Shown piece after piece: positions 57,098-64,000 of a stretch of DNA of 64,000 nt (position 1 is its first letter; every line of letters begins with the position of its first letter). This DNA comes from an uncultured Clostridia bacterium. Its GTDB lineage: Bacteria; Bacillota; Clostridia; TANB77; CAG-508. The notes under the pieces were generated by a model. It ran no database searches, had not been told where the DNA came from, and saw only the letters and a list, made by a program, of their open reading frames with translations. Location: positions 24,884 to 88,883 of the forward strand of contig CALYAG010000005.1 of assembly GCA_944393465.1 (NCBI GenBank), written 5' to 3'. The position numbers and the translations under genes were made by a program.

Positions 57098-58826
57098 TGT
57101 GAATTTTTAGTAAAAATGTCCCAATTTTTTATTACATTTTTATGTAAAAATGTCTCGATTTTTTTCTACTTCATTAAATGAATTTTTAGTAAAAATGTCT
57201 CAGTATTTGTTGGTCATTTTTTAGTGAAAATGTCCCATTAAAAATGAGACATTTTCTTATCCCTTGATAAAGAATTTTTTCATATCTTTTCTCCATGGAT
57301 GATTAGCTGGTGGTATATACTTTTTCTTGGTTTCTTGGTTTTCATTATTACTTTTTTTATTTTCAGCTACTTTTTCTCTTTTTGCTATATGTTGCATATG
57401 GTAAAAATTCTTTTCTATTTCGCACCATAAAGTTCCATCATATGCAATAATTACAGTACATTCAGTTCTATACTTATATGATATTATTTCTCCAGTTTCT
57501 GTATCTACTGGAACATAATACTTTCCCTGAAAACTTATTGAAGAAGCATTATCTATGAGTCTTATATATCTTTCCGAAATTATTAGATTTAGTTCGTTAT
57601 ATGTATAGTCATTTGTCTTCATTTTTGAGGTTTTAGTGTCTATTTCATATGAAAATTTTTTATTCATTTCAGGAATAAAGATTTTATTTAGATATTCATT
57701 AGCTTCTTTTATTTCAGTAATGTTTTCATGCCTTAATTCAGAGATTAACCTATTTTTAAATGTACCGTTTGCTCTTTCTACATTTGCTTTAGAAACTGCA
57801 TTACTACTTGTTTCTAAAACAATATCTAAATGCTCGCATATTTTTCCAAATTGAGTGGTGTTAAAGTTATTCTTTTTGTTATTGTTAGCAGAAAACGAAC
57901 TCCTATTATCTGCTTTTATTTTATATGGAATTCCATAATTAAGAATAATATGCATAAGAACAACAAAATATCCTCTTGTTAATTCTTCATATTCAAACCA
58001 ACCAGCCAATACTTTTTTAGTTGCTTTATCTACTGCTAAGTGCAAAGCACTAGGAATATTTCCAAACCATATTTTAAAACACGCATCTACCTGAACTTCT
58101 TGACCAAATGCTAGCCAATTACTAGAACGCCTTACATAAGCTTTTTCTGCTTCTAATTTTCTTGTTTTGTATAGTTCTATCTTGTTTTGGGTGGTTTTAT
58201 CTAAGTTATATTCATTTGAAATTTGAGCTATTGTGTTTTTCATTTTTTCATTGTATAATTTTAATGTCTTCTTATTAGCAAGGGGAGACACCATGTCATC
58301 TTTAAAAAATTCAATATACATTGTTGAATATGATATGTCATATTTATTTTCAATAACTTCATAAAAGGCTTCAAAATTGTAGTCGTAATACTCTGTAAAG
58401 TACAATTCTTTTATTTCTTCTAAAATTTTGGAGTCTTTTTTATTTGGATTAGATTTTCCTTTATTTTTATGAATAAATCCTTCCTTTCCTTGTTTGATAA
58501 AAATGTGAATAAGTCTGTTAATTTGCCTCCTAGATAAATCTAAGATTTTTTCAGCCTCCTGCTTTGTTATTTCTCCATTGACAACTTTTTGAATTGCGTC
58601 ATACTTCTTTTGTTCTTTTTCATTTAAGTTCATTTTGTACCTCTCTTTCTACTCTTTTGAGTAAAAAGATGATACATTAAAATTGGGACATTTTCACTAA
58701 AAAATGCATAAACTTTTTATGAGACATTTTCACTTAAAAATATATTAAATTTCTACCAATAAAACATGAGACATTTTTACTAAAAATTCAAAAACAAAAA
58801 CGGGACATTTTTACTAAAAATTCACA
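57098..58826 (-). mobile_element. Complete IS1202/ISNCY-like insertion sequence, 1729 bp
   Basis: Perfect 25-bp terminal inverted repeats (57098-57122 and 58802-58826, starting TGTGAATTTTTAGTAAAAAT) bound one DDE transposase gene. Identical 27-bp direct repeats flank the ends, a duplication length known for the IS1202 group. Each end also holds three further copies of the TTTTTAGTAAAAATGTCYC motif in the same orientation as the terminal one: 57137-57156, 57179-57201, 57215-57236 on the left, and 58685-58706, 58721-58740, 58768-58790 on the right. The intact gene, perfect ends and identical duplications suggest recent insertion. It sits between pyrG and the second small peptide module. Confidence 0.92.
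57257..58633 (-). CDS. IS1202/ISNCY-family DDE transposase
   Basis: A 458-residue transposase. Residues 1-60 form helix-turn-helix DNA-binding units (QEAEKILDLSRRQINRLI). The rve catalytic core has Asp183 in QVDACFKIW, Asp242 in KADNRSS and Glu286 in ANVERANGTFKNRL, a full DDE triad. After a beta-barrel-like region it ends with a Lys-rich stretch and PANHPWRK, a C-terminal signature of ISNCY/IS1202 transposases. Length is normal for the group, and there is no frameshift. It fills the element apart from the repeat-bearing ends of about 160-190 bp. Confidence 0.93.
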   Translation of the reverse strand: MNLNEKEQKKYDAIQKVVNGEITKQEAEKILDLSRRQINRLIHIFIKQGKEGFIHKNKGKSNPNKKDSKILEEIKELYFTEYYDYNFEAFYEVIENKYDISYSTMYIEFFKDDMVSPLANKKTLKLYNEKMKNTIAQISNEYNLDKTTQNKIELYKTRKLEAEKAYVRRSSNWLAFGQEVQVDACFKIWFGNIPSALHLAVDKATKKVLAGWFEYEELTRGYFVVLMHIILNYGIPYKIKADNRSSFSANNNKKNNFNTTQFGKICEHLDIVLETSSNAVSKANVERANGTFKNRLISELRHENITEIKEANEYLNKIFIPEMNKKFSYEIDTKTSKMKTNDYTYNELNLIISERYIRLIDNASSISFQGKYYVPVDTETGEIISYKYRTECTVIIAYDGTLWCEIEKNFYHMQHIAKREKVAENKKSNNENQETKKKYIPPANHPWRKDMKKFFIKG

Positions 58827-58853
58827 GAGTTTTTTGAAAAATTTTCAATTTAA
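58827..58853. repeat. 27-bp target site duplication, right
   Basis: Identical to 57071-57097. Confidence 0.9.
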
Positions 58854-58918
58854 TGTGAAAAATTCTCAGCTTAATTTTAATTATGTGCTACAATTGTGTA
58901 ATTTGTTGTGTAAATCTA

Positions 58919-58947
58919 TGGATTTGTATGGTAATATATGGTAGAAT
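58919..58947 (+). promoter_or_regulatory. Promoter of small peptide module copy 2
   Basis: TGGATT (58919-58924), 17 bases, TAGAAT (58942-58947) with the same extended TATGG as copy 1. Confidence 0.6.
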
Positions 58948-58980
58948 ATATATGCCTTTCACGGTAGAAAGGAGGTACAA

Positions 58981-59052
58981 ATGAAAAATGATTTAAAAAA
59001 TCTGCTAATCTTAATCATTATATACATAATTGTGTCTAATGAAAAAGATTAA
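58981..59052 (+). CDS. 23-residue hydrophobic peptide, candidate type I toxin (copy 2)
   Basis: ATG at 58981 with AAAGGAGGT (58968-58976). Head MKNDLKN, hydrophobic LLILIIIYIIV, tail SNEKD. Core codons are almost the same as copy 1, while the first seven codons differ. CCTTTC (58955-58960) can pair with GAAAGG (58967-58972) and hide the ribosome site, exactly as in copy 1. A terminator follows at 59056 and an antisense consensus promoter at 59129-59157. The type I toxin assignment rests on layout and on conservation between copies; the peptide family is not one I can name. Confidence 0.7.
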   Translation: MKNDLKNLLILIIIYIIVSNEKD

Positions 59053-59055
59053 GTG

Positions 59056-59088
59056 AAAAAAGCTAGGACTAGCCCTCCTAGCTTTTTT
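59056..59088. terminator. Bidirectional terminator of module copy 2
   Basis: 12-bp stem (59057-59068 with 59076-59087) with GCTAGGA/TCCTAGC and A/T runs on both sides; the loop differs from copy 1. Confidence 0.85.
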
Positions 59089-59122
59089 AAGTACAATAAA
59101 AAATGATTTAAATTAAATTGCT
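59056..59122 (-). ncRNA. Predicted antisense RNA of module copy 2 (candidate antitoxin)
   Basis: About 67 nt from a start near 59122 to the shared terminator. Its 5' half is complementary to 59099-59112 (AAAAATGATTTAAA), an exact repeat of 58984-58997 that begins within the peptide's second codon; TGCTAA is also repeated (59003-59008, 59119-59124). Confidence 0.6.
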
Positions 59123-59128
59123 AAATTT

Positions 59129-59157
59129 ATTATACTTCTTTTACCTTTTATTGTCAA
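59129..59157 (-). promoter_or_regulatory. Perfect-consensus antisense promoter, module copy 2
   Basis: TTGACA (59157-59152), 17 bases, TATAAT (59134-59129) on the minus strand; spacer nearly identical to copy 1. Confidence 0.85.
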
Positions 59158-59190
59158 TAGTATTTTTATTTTAAATTTTAAGTTGTGAAT

Positions 59191-59221
59191 TGTGTCATTT
59201 AGAACCGTCCCATTTGACAAC
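59191..59221. repeat. GGGACGGTTCT unit at the dnaE stop codon
   Basis: GTGTCATTTAGAACCGTCCC then ATTTGACAAC, ten bases from the dnaE stop at 59232. Confidence 0.82.
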
Positions 59222-59231
59222 ATCCAGCAAT

Positions 59232-62200
59232 CTACTCATATACTACATTTTCTTTGCCTACAATTTCTGCAAATTCATTGATTATTTCATCGTCTGCAAA
59301 TATTGCTCCACAGCTACTAAGTTTTTCGCCTTGTTTTACATAAACAGGTGTATTGTTCCTATCCCCCATAAAAAATCTTATTGCGCCTCTTAGCTTTTCT
59401 TTGTTTATTTCATCTAAGTTTGTTATTTCTAAAGTTAGCTTTTTTCTTTTTGGAATACTTTCCATTGCCTGAGATATTGAGCTAAAATCGTTTACTCCGC
59501 CATTGTAATTGTTTTTATAAGCACTTGCCCCATTTGAAGAGTTTGCATAATTTCTGTGGAAGCCACCACTCATCATATTTTTTAATCCCTCTTGGTCTTC
59601 TATATCTACAATAGAGTTTGCTATGATGCTTGCATCTGCGTCTTCCTTCATGCTTATTCTTCCATCAATTACGACAACAGATTCTTCTAATAAAATATTT
59701 GAGCAATTGTTATAACAGCTTTCAAATACTATAACTTCACAAGTTCCATACATATCTTCAACTGTTACGAATGCCATTATTTTATTGTTTTTGGTAAACT
59801 TCTTTTTGACTTTGTCAATTATTGCAACTAGCCTTACTCTTTGCCCATCTTTAACTGCATTTTGCTTTTCTGAAATTACTTGTCCGTTTTCTGCAGATTG
59901 GCTATTTAGTGTTTCTTCGTCATCGCCAGATACCGTTTCATTTGCTTCTTTTAATTGCAAAATATTTACATTTGAAATTTTTGCAATTAAATCTTTATAT
60001 TTCTCTAAAGGATGTCCTGAAATATATATCCCTAGCATTTCTTTTTCCATTGACAATAGTTCTTTTTCAGAATATTCTGGAAGTTCAGTGTAATTGTATT
60101 TCATTTTTTGCATTTCATTATCTTCGTTTCCCATATCAAACATGGTTACTTGTCCAGCATAATCCTGATTTTTTGCATCTGCTATCATATCTATTATGCC
60201 TTCATATGAAGCAATAAGTGTGGCTCTTGTTTTTCCTAAATTGTCAAACGCTCCCGCTTTTATTAAACTTTCTATACACTTTCTGTTTATTGATTCTCCA
60301 TATATTCTTTCGCAAAAGTCGGTAAAATCTTTGTAGTTTCCATTTTTTTCTCGTTCTGCCACTATATTGTCTACTGCTTGAAGCCCAACATTTTTTATAC
60401 TTCCAAGTCCAAATCTAATTGAATTTCCTGAAGCTGTGAATTTTGTAAAGCTTTCGTTTATGTCTGGTTTTAATATTTCAATACTCTTTTTTCTACATTC
60501 GTCAATGTAAATTGGAACTTTATCTAAGTTTCCTAAAAAGCTATTAAGCATTGCAGCCATGAATTCAGCTGGATAATATGCTTTTAAGTATGCTGTTCTA
60601 TATGCTACTACTGCATAACAAGCAGCATGAGATTTGTTGAATGCATATTTTGCAAATTCTGCCATTTCGTCAAATATTTTATTTGCTGATTCTTCATCTA
60701 TACCATTTCTTACACAACCTGGTATTTCTACATTTCCGTTTTCATCTAGCTTGCCATGTACAAAGTTCTCTCTTTCTTTTGCCATTACATCTAGTTTTTT
60801 CTTTCCCATGGCACGTCTTACTAAATCAGCTCTTCCTAATGAATATCCAGCTAAATCTCTAACTATTTGCATTACTTGCTCTTGGTAAACCATACAACCA
60901 TAAGTTACACTTAATATTGGTTTCAAGCTTGGATGAGTATATACGGCATTATCTGGGTCTTTTTTATTCGCTATATATCTTGGAATTTGGTCCATTGGTC
61001 CTGGTCTATAAAGTGACACTCCAGCTATAATGTCTTCTAAGCAGTCTGGCTTTAGTTCTTTCATAAAGTTTGTCATTCCTTGTGATTCAAACTGGAATAT
61101 TCCAATTGTGTCGCCGTCCTGCCACAATTTATACACTTTTGGGTCATTCATTTCTTTGTCAAATACTACATCTATTCCTTTATTCTTTTTTACTAGTTCA
61201 ATTGCATCTCTTATAACTGTTAGTGTTCTTAGACCCAGGAAGTCCATTTTTAATAGGCCAAGTTCTTCAAGAGTTGTCATTATGTATTGGGTTGAAATGA
61301 CGTCATCTCTAGCATAAAGTGGAACATAATTTACAACTGGCTCACGAGCTATTATTATTCCACAAGCGTGTGTTGAAGCCTGTCTTGGAAGTCCTTCTAA
61401 AGCCATTGCAATATCTAATAAATTATGTATTTCATTATTACCTTCATATAAATCTTTTAATTCTTTATTTTGCTCTAGTGCTTTAGCTATTGTTATGTGG
61501 AGTTCATTAGGTATCATTTTTGCTAATTTATCCGCTTCTGCATAAGAAACATCTAATACTCTTGCAACATCTCTTATTACCATTTTGGCTGCCATTGTTC
61601 CAAATGTTATAATCTGAGATACATGGTCATGTCCGTATTTTCTAGCAACATAGTCAATTACTTCTTGCCTTTTTTCGTAATCGAAATCTATATCAAAATC
61701 GGGCATACTTATTCTTTCTGGATTTAAAAATCTTTCAAAAATAAGTCCATATTTTATTGGGTCAATATCTGTTATTTCTATTGCATAAGCTACTATTGAA
61801 CCCGCTCCTGAACCACGTCCCGGTCCTACTGGTATATCATGAGATTTTGCATAATGAACATAGTCCCATACTATTAAAAAGTAATCAGTGTAACCCATTT
61901 TGTTAATTACACCTAATTCGTATTCTTCACGCTCCCAAATTTCTTTGGGAGGATTTTCTCCATACCTCTTTTTTATTCCTTCATCCGATAAATGTTTTAA
62001 ATAATCAAAGTGAGTTGCATAACCTTCAGGTACATCGTAATTAGGAAGTATAGTATGTCCAAATTCAAATTCTACATTGCACTTTTCTGCTACTATTACT
62101 GTATTTTCTATGGCATCTGGCACATTTTTAAAATATTCCATCATTTCTTCTGGAGATTTAATATATAGTTCATCTGTTTCAAACTTCATTCTATCTGGGT

Positions 62201-62897
62201 CAGACATTCTTTTGCCAGTCTGTATACATAGTAAAACTTCGTGGTTATATGCATCTTCCTTTTTTAAGTAATGTGAATCATTTGTAGCTAAAAGTGGTAT
62301 GTCTAGTTCTCTTGCCATTTGAATTAGTTTTTGATTTACCATTACTTGCTGTTTTATTCCATTGTTTTGTATTTCTAGATAATAGTCCTCACCAAATAAA
62401 TTTTTAAACCAAAGTGCTGACTGTTTTGCTCCTTCCATATCTCCTTGAAGAATTTTTGAAGGAATTTCACCTGCTAAACAAGCACTTGAGCAAACTATAC
62501 CCTCGTGGTATTTTTCTAGAATTTCTTTGTCTATACGAGGTTTATAATAAAATCCATCTGTAAAGCCTAAAGATACTAATTTAATTAGGTTTTTGTATCC
62601 ATTATTGTCTTTGGCAAGCAAAATTAAGTGATTATACTTTGCATCTAGCACAGGGTCTTTGTCTTTCATAGTTCTAGGTGCTACATATACTTCACAACCT
62701 ATTATTGGCTTTACGCCATTTGCTTTGCAAGCCTTGTAAAAGTCTATTGCGCCAAACATAACACCATGGTCAGTTATTGCCATAGCGTCCATGCCTAGTT
62801 CTTTTGCTCTTACTGGTAAATCTTTTATTCTATTTGCTCCATCTAATAAACTGAATTCACTATGCACGTGTAAGTGAACAAATTTGCCGTTTAACAT
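59232..62897 (-). CDS. dnaE: DNA polymerase III alpha subunit (DnaE)
   Basis: A 1221-residue C-family polymerase. PHP domain at 1-270 (FVHLHVHSEFSLLDGANRI, AITDHGVMFG), polymerase core with GPGRGSGAGSIVAYA and the catalytic MPDFDIDFDYEKR near 390, SRYxPGPMDQIPRYI-type fingers, HhH region, and a C-terminal OB fold (RVRLVAIIDKVKKKFTKNNK, VEDMYGTCEVIVF). No 3'-5' exonuclease domain, as normal for DnaE. ATG 62897 is preferred on AGAAAGGA; the frame has another ATG seven codons up. Consensus promoter at 63007-63035 and a repeat at its stop make it probably monocistronic. Confidence 0.97.
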   Translation of the reverse strand: MLNGKFVHLHVHSEFSLLDGANRIKDLPVRAKELGMDAMAITDHGVMFGAIDFYKACKANGVKPIIGCEVYVAPRTMKDKDPVLDAKYNHLILLAKDNNGYKNLIKLVSLGFTDGFYYKPRIDKEILEKYHEGIVCSSACLAGEIPSKILQGDMEGAKQSALWFKNLFGEDYYLEIQNNGIKQQVMVNQKLIQMARELDIPLLATNDSHYLKKEDAYNHEVLLCIQTGKRMSDPDRMKFETDELYIKSPEEMMEYFKNVPDAIENTVIVAEKCNVEFEFGHTILPNYDVPEGYATHFDYLKHLSDEGIKKRYGENPPKEIWEREEYELGVINKMGYTDYFLIVWDYVHYAKSHDIPVGPGRGSGAGSIVAYAIEITDIDPIKYGLIFERFLNPERISMPDFDIDFDYEKRQEVIDYVARKYGHDHVSQIITFGTMAAKMVIRDVARVLDVSYAEADKLAKMIPNELHITIAKALEQNKELKDLYEGNNEIHNLLDIAMALEGLPRQASTHACGIIIAREPVVNYVPLYARDDVISTQYIMTTLEELGLLKMDFLGLRTLTVIRDAIELVKKNKGIDVVFDKEMNDPKVYKLWQDGDTIGIFQFESQGMTNFMKELKPDCLEDIIAGVSLYRPGPMDQIPRYIANKKDPDNAVYTHPSLKPILSVTYGCMVYQEQVMQIVRDLAGYSLGRADLVRRAMGKKKLDVMAKERENFVHGKLDENGNVEIPGCVRNGIDEESANKIFDEMAEFAKYAFNKSHAACYAVVAYRTAYLKAYYPAEFMAAMLNSFLGNLDKVPIYIDECRKKSIEILKPDINESFTKFTASGNSIRFGLGSIKNVGLQAVDNIVAEREKNGNYKDFTDFCERIYGESINRKCIESLIKAGAFDNLGKTRATLIASYEGIIDMIADAKNQDYAGQVTMFDMGNEDNEMQKMKYNYTELPEYSEKELLSMEKEMLGIYISGHPLEKYKDLIAKISNVNILQLKEANETVSGDDEETLNSQSAENGQVISEKQNAVKDGQRVRLVAIIDKVKKKFTKNNKIMAFVTVEDMYGTCEVIVFESCYNNCSNILLEESVVVIDGRISMKEDADASIIANSIVDIEDQEGLKNMMSGGFHRNYANSSNGASAYKNNYNGGVNDFSSISQAMESIPKRKKLTLEITNLDEINKEKLRGAIRFFMGDRNNTPVYVKQGEKLSSCGAIFADDEIINEFAEIVGKENVVYE

Positions 62898-63006
62898 TTT
62901 GGTTTTCCTTTCTCGCATAAGATATACGTATTTATAAATATATTACCTATTACAAAAATGTGAGCTTTATAAAATCTCTTTATGTTCTGTTTTTTATGTT
63001 TTGCTT

Positions 63007-63035
63007 ATTATATCATTTGTAACGAAGGTTTTCAA
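63007..63035 (-). promoter_or_regulatory. Promoter of dnaE
   Basis: TTGAAA (63035-63030), 17 bases, TATAAT (63012-63007). Confidence 0.78.
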
Positions 63036-63067
63036 TTGTTAAATTTTAAAAATCTTTAGAAAAAGTA

Positions 63068-63096
63068 TTGTCGTTTTTTCGCTTTTATGTTATAAT
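63068..63096 (+). promoter_or_regulatory. Promoter of the DUF3800 gene
   Basis: TTGTCG (63068-63073), 17 bases, TATAAT (63091-63096), divergent from the dnaE promoter. Confidence 0.72.
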
Positions 63097-63131
63097 TTAC
63101 CATATATTATTTTGAAAGGTACGTTTTTATT

Positions 63132-63935
63132 ATGTATGATACACAAACTGTTTATATAAATATGGATGATTCAGGACAATTAGTCCAAAATAATCCAAGC
63201 GAATTAATATTTGTATATGGTGGAATATATTTTCTATCATTAAAAGATCAAGAAAATTTTTCTAGACAATATAAAGCTTTAGTTAATTTAATTAAACCTA
63301 AATACTGTAATGATTTTAAAAACGATTCTTCTATTGAAAGTAGTTTTTGCAGGAATCATACTTCTTCGAGTTGTAAATATAATTGTCCAGAATTAAAGTC
63401 CAATATGCTGATGTTAAAAGATAGGCGTAGACTTTTAAATTTTATTAAAAAATTTAATACTTCAGTAGCCATAGTATTAAATTCGAAACTTAAAGACTAT
63501 ATTTTTGATAGTAAAGCATCTAAAGGAAGATATAAAGATTATATTATAAAAAGAGAAGTTAAAAAAATTGTTGAAAACTTAATATCTCAAAATAAGTTAA
63601 ATAGTAAAATTCCTGTGAAGCTAATGTTAAATTTAGATGAACAAACTACTTTGTCAAATGGATATTATGATTTAGCAAGTAGTATTAAAGAAGAACTACA
63701 ATTTGGAATTATAAATTACAATTATGATATAAGTTTTCCGCCACCACTTTCTAGTGTAGATGTGAAAATAAAATATAAAAATTCTTATTACAATTATCCT
63801 GTTCAGGCTGCAGATTTATTGGTTGGAGAAATACGACATAAGTATTATAATTATTTAAAAAATAATAATTTTGAATTGTACAAATCACAAATAAGTTATT
63901 TGAGTTCTTCACTATATTTACCAGAACAAAAGTGA
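63132..63935 (+). CDS. DUF3800 domain protein
   Basis: A 267-residue protein of the DUF3800 family (RNase H-like fold). The N-terminus YINMDDSGQL with ELIFVYGGIYF corresponds to the family's DESG start, and the C-terminal QAADLLVGEIRHKYYNYL matches its QxADlxxg motif; Asp12/Asp13 and the C-terminal Asp are candidate metal ligands. A Cys-containing stretch (FCRNH, CKYNCPE near 73-86) might bind a metal. DUF3800 genes are often near mobile or defence genes, but here it stands alone with its own promoter and terminator. AAAGG lies 12 bases before the ATG. Function unknown. Confidence 0.85.
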   Translation: MYDTQTVYINMDDSGQLVQNNPSELIFVYGGIYFLSLKDQENFSRQYKALVNLIKPKYCNDFKNDSSIESSFCRNHTSSSCKYNCPELKSNMLMLKDRRRLLNFIKKFNTSVAIVLNSKLKDYIFDSKASKGRYKDYIIKREVKKIVENLISQNKLNSKIPVKLMLNLDEQTTLSNGYYDLASSIKEELQFGIINYNYDISFPPPLSSVDVKIKYKNSYYNYPVQAADLLVGEIRHKYYNYLKNNNFELYKSQISYLSSSLYLPEQK

Positions 63936-63951
63936 AACTTCGTTTCACACT

Positions 63952-63983
63952 GGCACTAATTTAATTTAGTGCCTTTTCTTTTT
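63952..63983 (+). terminator. Terminator of the DUF3800 gene
   Basis: GGCACTAA/TTAGTGCC stem with a 6-base loop followed by TTTTCTTTTT; a smaller GTGAAAC/GTTTCAC hairpin precedes it at 63932-63948. Confidence 0.9.
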
Positions 63984-64000
63984 GCTTCTCTTCTTGTATA

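Overview
The window is AT-rich DNA from a low-GC Firmicute, most likely a member of the Clostridia. The signs are strong AGGAGG-type ribosome binding sites, promoters close to TTGACA-N17-TATAAT, a CIRCE-controlled groESL operon, an undecaprenyl-phosphate-dependent (TagO/TagGH-like) surface glycan locus, and a surface protein with the pilin-like 'GITLLSL' N-terminus common in Clostridia. Almost every gene is on the minus strand. The plus strand carries only a partial GH3 gene at the left edge, two tiny peptide genes and a DUF3800 gene at the right edge. I cannot name the species.

Layout. 1-708: end of a NagZ-like GH3 glycosidase. 709-980: first copy of a small convergent two-RNA module. 1048-8437: aldehyde dehydrogenase, FIST sensor protein, galE, a membrane-anchored lytic transglycosylase and polA. 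8489-33426: a large cell-surface glycan locus, with TagO/WecA-like initiating transferase, about ten glycosyltransferases (one a GT2-GT4 fusion), two DUF2142 membrane proteins, a GtrII-like protein, an O-antigen-ligase-like protein and a TagG/TagH-type ABC exporter; ruvB is embedded in it. 33526-39181: rpiA, a frameshifted PD-(D/E)XK (Rpn-type) protein, a surface protein whose 3' end looks like the variable region of a diversity-generating retroelement (DGR), and an AAA-ATPase/PD-(D/E)XK protein. 39529-51156: a 3875-residue repeat surface protein. 51331-56841: groEL, groES, a second Rpn-type protein and pyrG. 57098-58826: a complete IS1202/ISNCY-like insertion sequence with 27-bp target duplications. 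58911-59160: second copy of the two-RNA module. 59232-62897: dnaE. 63132-63935: DUF3800 protein.

The strongest unexpected signal is the pair of modules at 735-975 and 58919-59157. Each has a peptide of 22-23 residues under a good Shine-Dalgarno site that sits in a hairpin, a two-way terminator, and a perfect-consensus promoter on the opposite strand firing toward that terminator. Direct repeats place the antisense RNA start opposite the peptide start codon. The repeats differ between copies but match within each copy. This is the architecture of the Fst/par type I toxin-antitoxin systems, with a peptide I do not recognise.

Other noteworthy points are a GC-rich, NNC-codon-rich variable region in the 35857-37047 gene, with no reverse transcriptase in the window; an upstream leader peptide containing an (AT)n tract; a family of palindromes with GGGACGGTYCT cores that abut stop codons; and larger palindromic elements, two of which share a core but have unrelated arms.
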